Assembly (NCBI RefSeq): GCF_014203545.1 | Contig: NZ_JACHJG010000009.1 | Span: forward strand, 62,001-126,000 | Source of the DNA: Streptomyces netropsis | GTDB lineage: Bacteria; Actinomycetota; Actinomycetes; Streptomycetales; Streptomycetaceae | Direction: 5' to 3' | DNA: 64,000 nucleotides | Shown: one piece after another, positions 62,156 through 64,000 of the stretch | Layout: every line of letters starts with the position of its first letter | How positions within the stretch are numbered: the stretch's first letter is position 1 | Program-made: the position numbers and the translations under genes | Notes under the pieces: generated by a model | The model's input: the letters and a program-made list of their open reading frames with translations, nothing else | The model's database searches: none | What the model was told of the DNA's origin: nothing

Positions 62156-62241
62156 CTGCCCAGTCTGGCACTCAGTGCCATGCCTCCGCCAGGAGTTGAC
62201 GTGCTCTGGTGGTCCGGGGGCGCCCCGAGCAGACTTGGGCC

Positions 62242-63021
62242 ATGGAACTCATGGTGTCGGTCAAGGACGGCGAGCTCTGGGCGGACGATTCGGGCGGCGA
62301 CGGTCTGCCCCTGGTCCTGCTGCACCCCGGGATCGGTGACTCCACTATCTGGGACACGGTCATGCCGCGCCTGACGGAGCGCCATCGGGTGATCCGCTAC
62401 GACGTGCGGGGGTTCGGTCGTTCACCGGCGGCGACGGCGAAGTACTCCCTGGTCGAGGACTTGGTGGCGGTCCTCGACCACTTCGGGCTGCGGCGGGTGG
62501 CGTTGGTCGGCAGCAGCATGGGTGGCGTCCCGGCGGTGAACCTCGCCCTCGACGACCCCGGGCGGATCGCCGCGCTCGCCCTGCTGTGCCCGGGCGTCAC
62601 GGGGTATCCCGGAATGCTCACCACCGCGGAGTTCATGGCGGAGTTGGAGGCGCGGGCCGAGGCGGGCGACATGGACGGCATCCTCGCCCTGGCCATGCGC
62701 ACCTGGGCGGCGGCCGGCGTGGGCGACGACGCGGAGGCCGCGGCCCGGATCCGGGCGTCGATCCCGGCCTGGTTCAGCAACCAGCCGTATCAGATGCAGG
62801 ACCCGCCCACGTTCGGCAGGTTGGGGGAAATGGCCGTGCCGTGCGCGCTGGCGCTGGGCGAACAGGACCAGCCGGAGGTCGTGCGCTGCAACGAGGACAT
62901 GGCCGCGAGCATCCCGGGCTGCCGCCTGGTACGGCTGCCGGGGTCCGACCATCTGCCGACGCTGCGCGAACCGGACGCGGTGGCGGATCTGGTGCTGGAG
63001 CTGTGCGACGGGGTGCGGTGA
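62242..63021 (+). CDS. Alpha/beta hydrolase
   Basis: 259 aa. Oxyanion HPG (LLHPGIGD, ~30), nucleophile elbow GSSMGG (~92-97), and catalytic His in GSDHLPTL (~236); the acid is probably in LGEQDQ (~210). Similar to lactonase, esterase and haloperoxidase-like enzymes. ATG 62242 is chosen; the longer frame from 62209 reaches into the divergent promoter. Next to a CoA-transferase, so a thioester or ester could be its substrate. Confidence 0.9.
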   Translation: MELMVSVKDGELWADDSGGDGLPLVLLHPGIGDSTIWDTVMPRLTERHRVIRYDVRGFGRSPAATAKYSLVEDLVAVLDHFGLRRVALVGSSMGGVPAVNLALDDPGRIAALALLCPGVTGYPGMLTTAEFMAELEARAEAGDMDGILALAMRTWAAAGVGDDAEAAARIRASIPAWFSNQPYQMQDPPTFGRLGEMAVPCALALGEQDQPEVVRCNEDMAASIPGCRLVRLPGSDHLPTLREPDAVADLVLELCDGVR

Positions 63022-63048
63022 GGGCGGCGGCCTGCGGCAGGCACGCGG

Positions 63049-64000
63049 TCATGGCGCGAGGTAGGGCTGGAAGAGGTTGTCCGGGTCCCAGGCGGCCTTG
63101 AGTTCCTGCAGCCGGTCCCAGTCGGCGGGTGCGTACGCCCGCCGGGCCCGGGAGGCGTCGGCTTCCAGGTCCGTTTCGGCGATGTAGTGGCCGCCGAGCC
63201 CCGACGGATTCACCGCGGCCATCGCGTCCCGCAGCCATCGCTGGTTGGCCGCGTCCCCGGCCGGGTCGTCCCAGATCGCGTAACAGACGAGGTAGGAGGC
63301 GCCGAGCGGGGAGAAGGCCATGTTCCGCAGCAGGGCGGGGTCTTCGGAGACGGGCCGTACCGGCGCGAGGACGAGGGACTCGGCGGAGGGGGCGCGGGCC
63401 ACGGCGTCGGCGATGCGGCCCAGTTGCGTCTCGTACGACTCCGGTGACCACAGGGTGTCCGCCGCGTACCGGTGCTGCGGCGGCCACGCCGAGCCGGCGC
63501 CCGCGTGCAGGTCGGCGAAGGAGGTCGGCGTGGGCGGCTTCCGGGAGACGGCGCTGTCGGCGAGGGGGCAGGCGTCCGCCGGTGCGAGGGCGGCGAGTGC
63601 CTCCTCGCGGGTGGTGGCGAACGCGGTCATGCCGACCGTGATGCGCGGGCCCGGCGGGGCGTGGGGGGTGGGTTCGCCGGAGGCGGTGAGGACGAGAGCC
63701 GTCTCGACGTTCGCCGGGAGTTCGCGCACGGTCGCCTCCGCCCAGGCCGCCACGCGCCCGGCTTCGGCCAGCGGGAAGGTGAGGCCGGTGGTCACGACGG
63801 CCCCCGGGTGGGGGTGGAGGGCGAGCCGGAAGCGGGTGACGACGGCGAAGAACCCGGGCCCCGCGCCCCGGGCGGCCCAGAACAGCTCGGGGTTCTCCGT
63901 CTCGCTGCACACGACGGTCTGGCCGTCGGCGGTGACGGCTCGGATCTCCTGGACGTTCGCACAGGCCGGTCCCCACGCGCCCGAGTTCCAGCCGAGCCCG
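63049..64000 (-). CDS. FAD-binding oxidoreductase of berberine-bridge type, 5' end outside window
   Basis: The frame is open to the window edge: reading in from 64000 gives GLGWNSGAWGPACANVQEIR and then AVTADGQTVVCSETENPELF, the FAD-domain part of BBE-like oxidases (p-cresol methylhydroxylase fold). WAARGAGPGFFAVVTRFRL follows, and the C-terminus WDPDNLFQPYLAP corresponds to the final FAD contact. About 317 residues are present of the usual ~460-500. Substrate likely a sugar, alkaloid or polyketide alcohol. Convergent with the hydrolase (27 bp apart). Confidence 0.88.
   Translation of the reverse strand, partial: GLGWNSGAWGPACANVQEIRAVTADGQTVVCSETENPELFWAARGAGPGFFAVVTRFRLALHPHPGAVVTTGLTFPLAEAGRVAAWAEATVRELPANVETALVLTASGEPTPHAPPGPRITVGMTAFATTREEALAALAPADACPLADSAVSRKPPTPTSFADLHAGAGSAWPPQHRYAADTLWSPESYETQLGRIADAVARAPSAESLVLAPVRPVSEDPALLRNMAFSPLGASYLVCYAIWDDPAGDAANQRWLRDAMAAVNPSGLGGHYIAETDLEADASRARRAYAPADWDRLQELKAAWDPDNLFQPYLAP

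Overview
The window is a stretch of a Streptomyces chromosome (or a very close actinomycete). Base composition is very GC-rich, third codon positions are almost all G or C, GTG and TTG starts are common, and genes are often coupled by 4-bp ATGA/GTGA overlaps. There are no rRNA genes, no CRISPR array and no transposase. The first and last genes run off the window edges.

Layout. 1-2.4 kb: a cytochrome P450 (5' cut off) convergent with an FAD monooxygenase. 2.5-6 kb: an accessory patch with an acetyltransferase remnant, a single-TM protein, a lower-GC non-coding stretch, and two identical tRNA-Leu(GAG) genes, each with its own promoter and terminator, on either side of an MFS exporter. 6-10 kb: DUF2254 membrane protein, aldehyde dehydrogenase and fdhD. 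10.1-22.8 kb: the most striking block. An eight-gene leftward operon encodes a helical/FN3-like protein, a zinc-ribbon GTPase, a GAP1-like protein, a second membrane-anchored zinc-ribbon GTPase, a 49-aa single-TM peptide, a TerY-like vWA protein, a PP2C phosphatase and a zinc-ribbon protein kinase. It converges with two rightward genes whose products share an unusual Gly/Asn-rich motif. It looks like the vWA-PP2C-kinase triad joined to a double-GTPase/GAP1 system of the kind proposed for NTP-dependent biological conflict.

22.9-36 kb: MarR with a divergent oxidoreductase, a secreted sialidase, a bile-acid-type symporter with a divergent LysR, acyl-CoA ligase, aldo/keto reductase, photolyase, pterin carbinolamine dehydratase, a Tat-exported FAD oxidoreductase and an XRE regulator. 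36.2-45.2 kb: a compact leftward cluster (AfsA-like hotdog protein, ABM-like protein, unknown protein, tautomerase, carboxymuconolactone-decarboxylase-like protein, HAD phosphatase, KAS III, small Cys-rich protein, MFS exporter, aldo/keto reductase). A TetR gene is divergent from it across three operator-like repeats 22 bp apart. The make-up suggests a small butenolide, furan or butyrolactone-type signal or metabolite, but this is inference.

45.3-64 kb: a TetR/SDR pair sharing a promoter motif, an APC permease, a holin-like/phosphodiesterase fusion, GNAT, UlaG-like hydrolase and DedA. Then come a repeat-rich intergenic zone, an aminotransferase-fold protein with no lysine at all, a second repeat zone with an 18-bp perfect hairpin, a PAP2-lipid kinase fusion, methyltransferase, VOC protein, secreted HNH nuclease, DUF5107 protein, CoA-transferase, alpha/beta hydrolase and a BBE-type oxidase cut by the window end.
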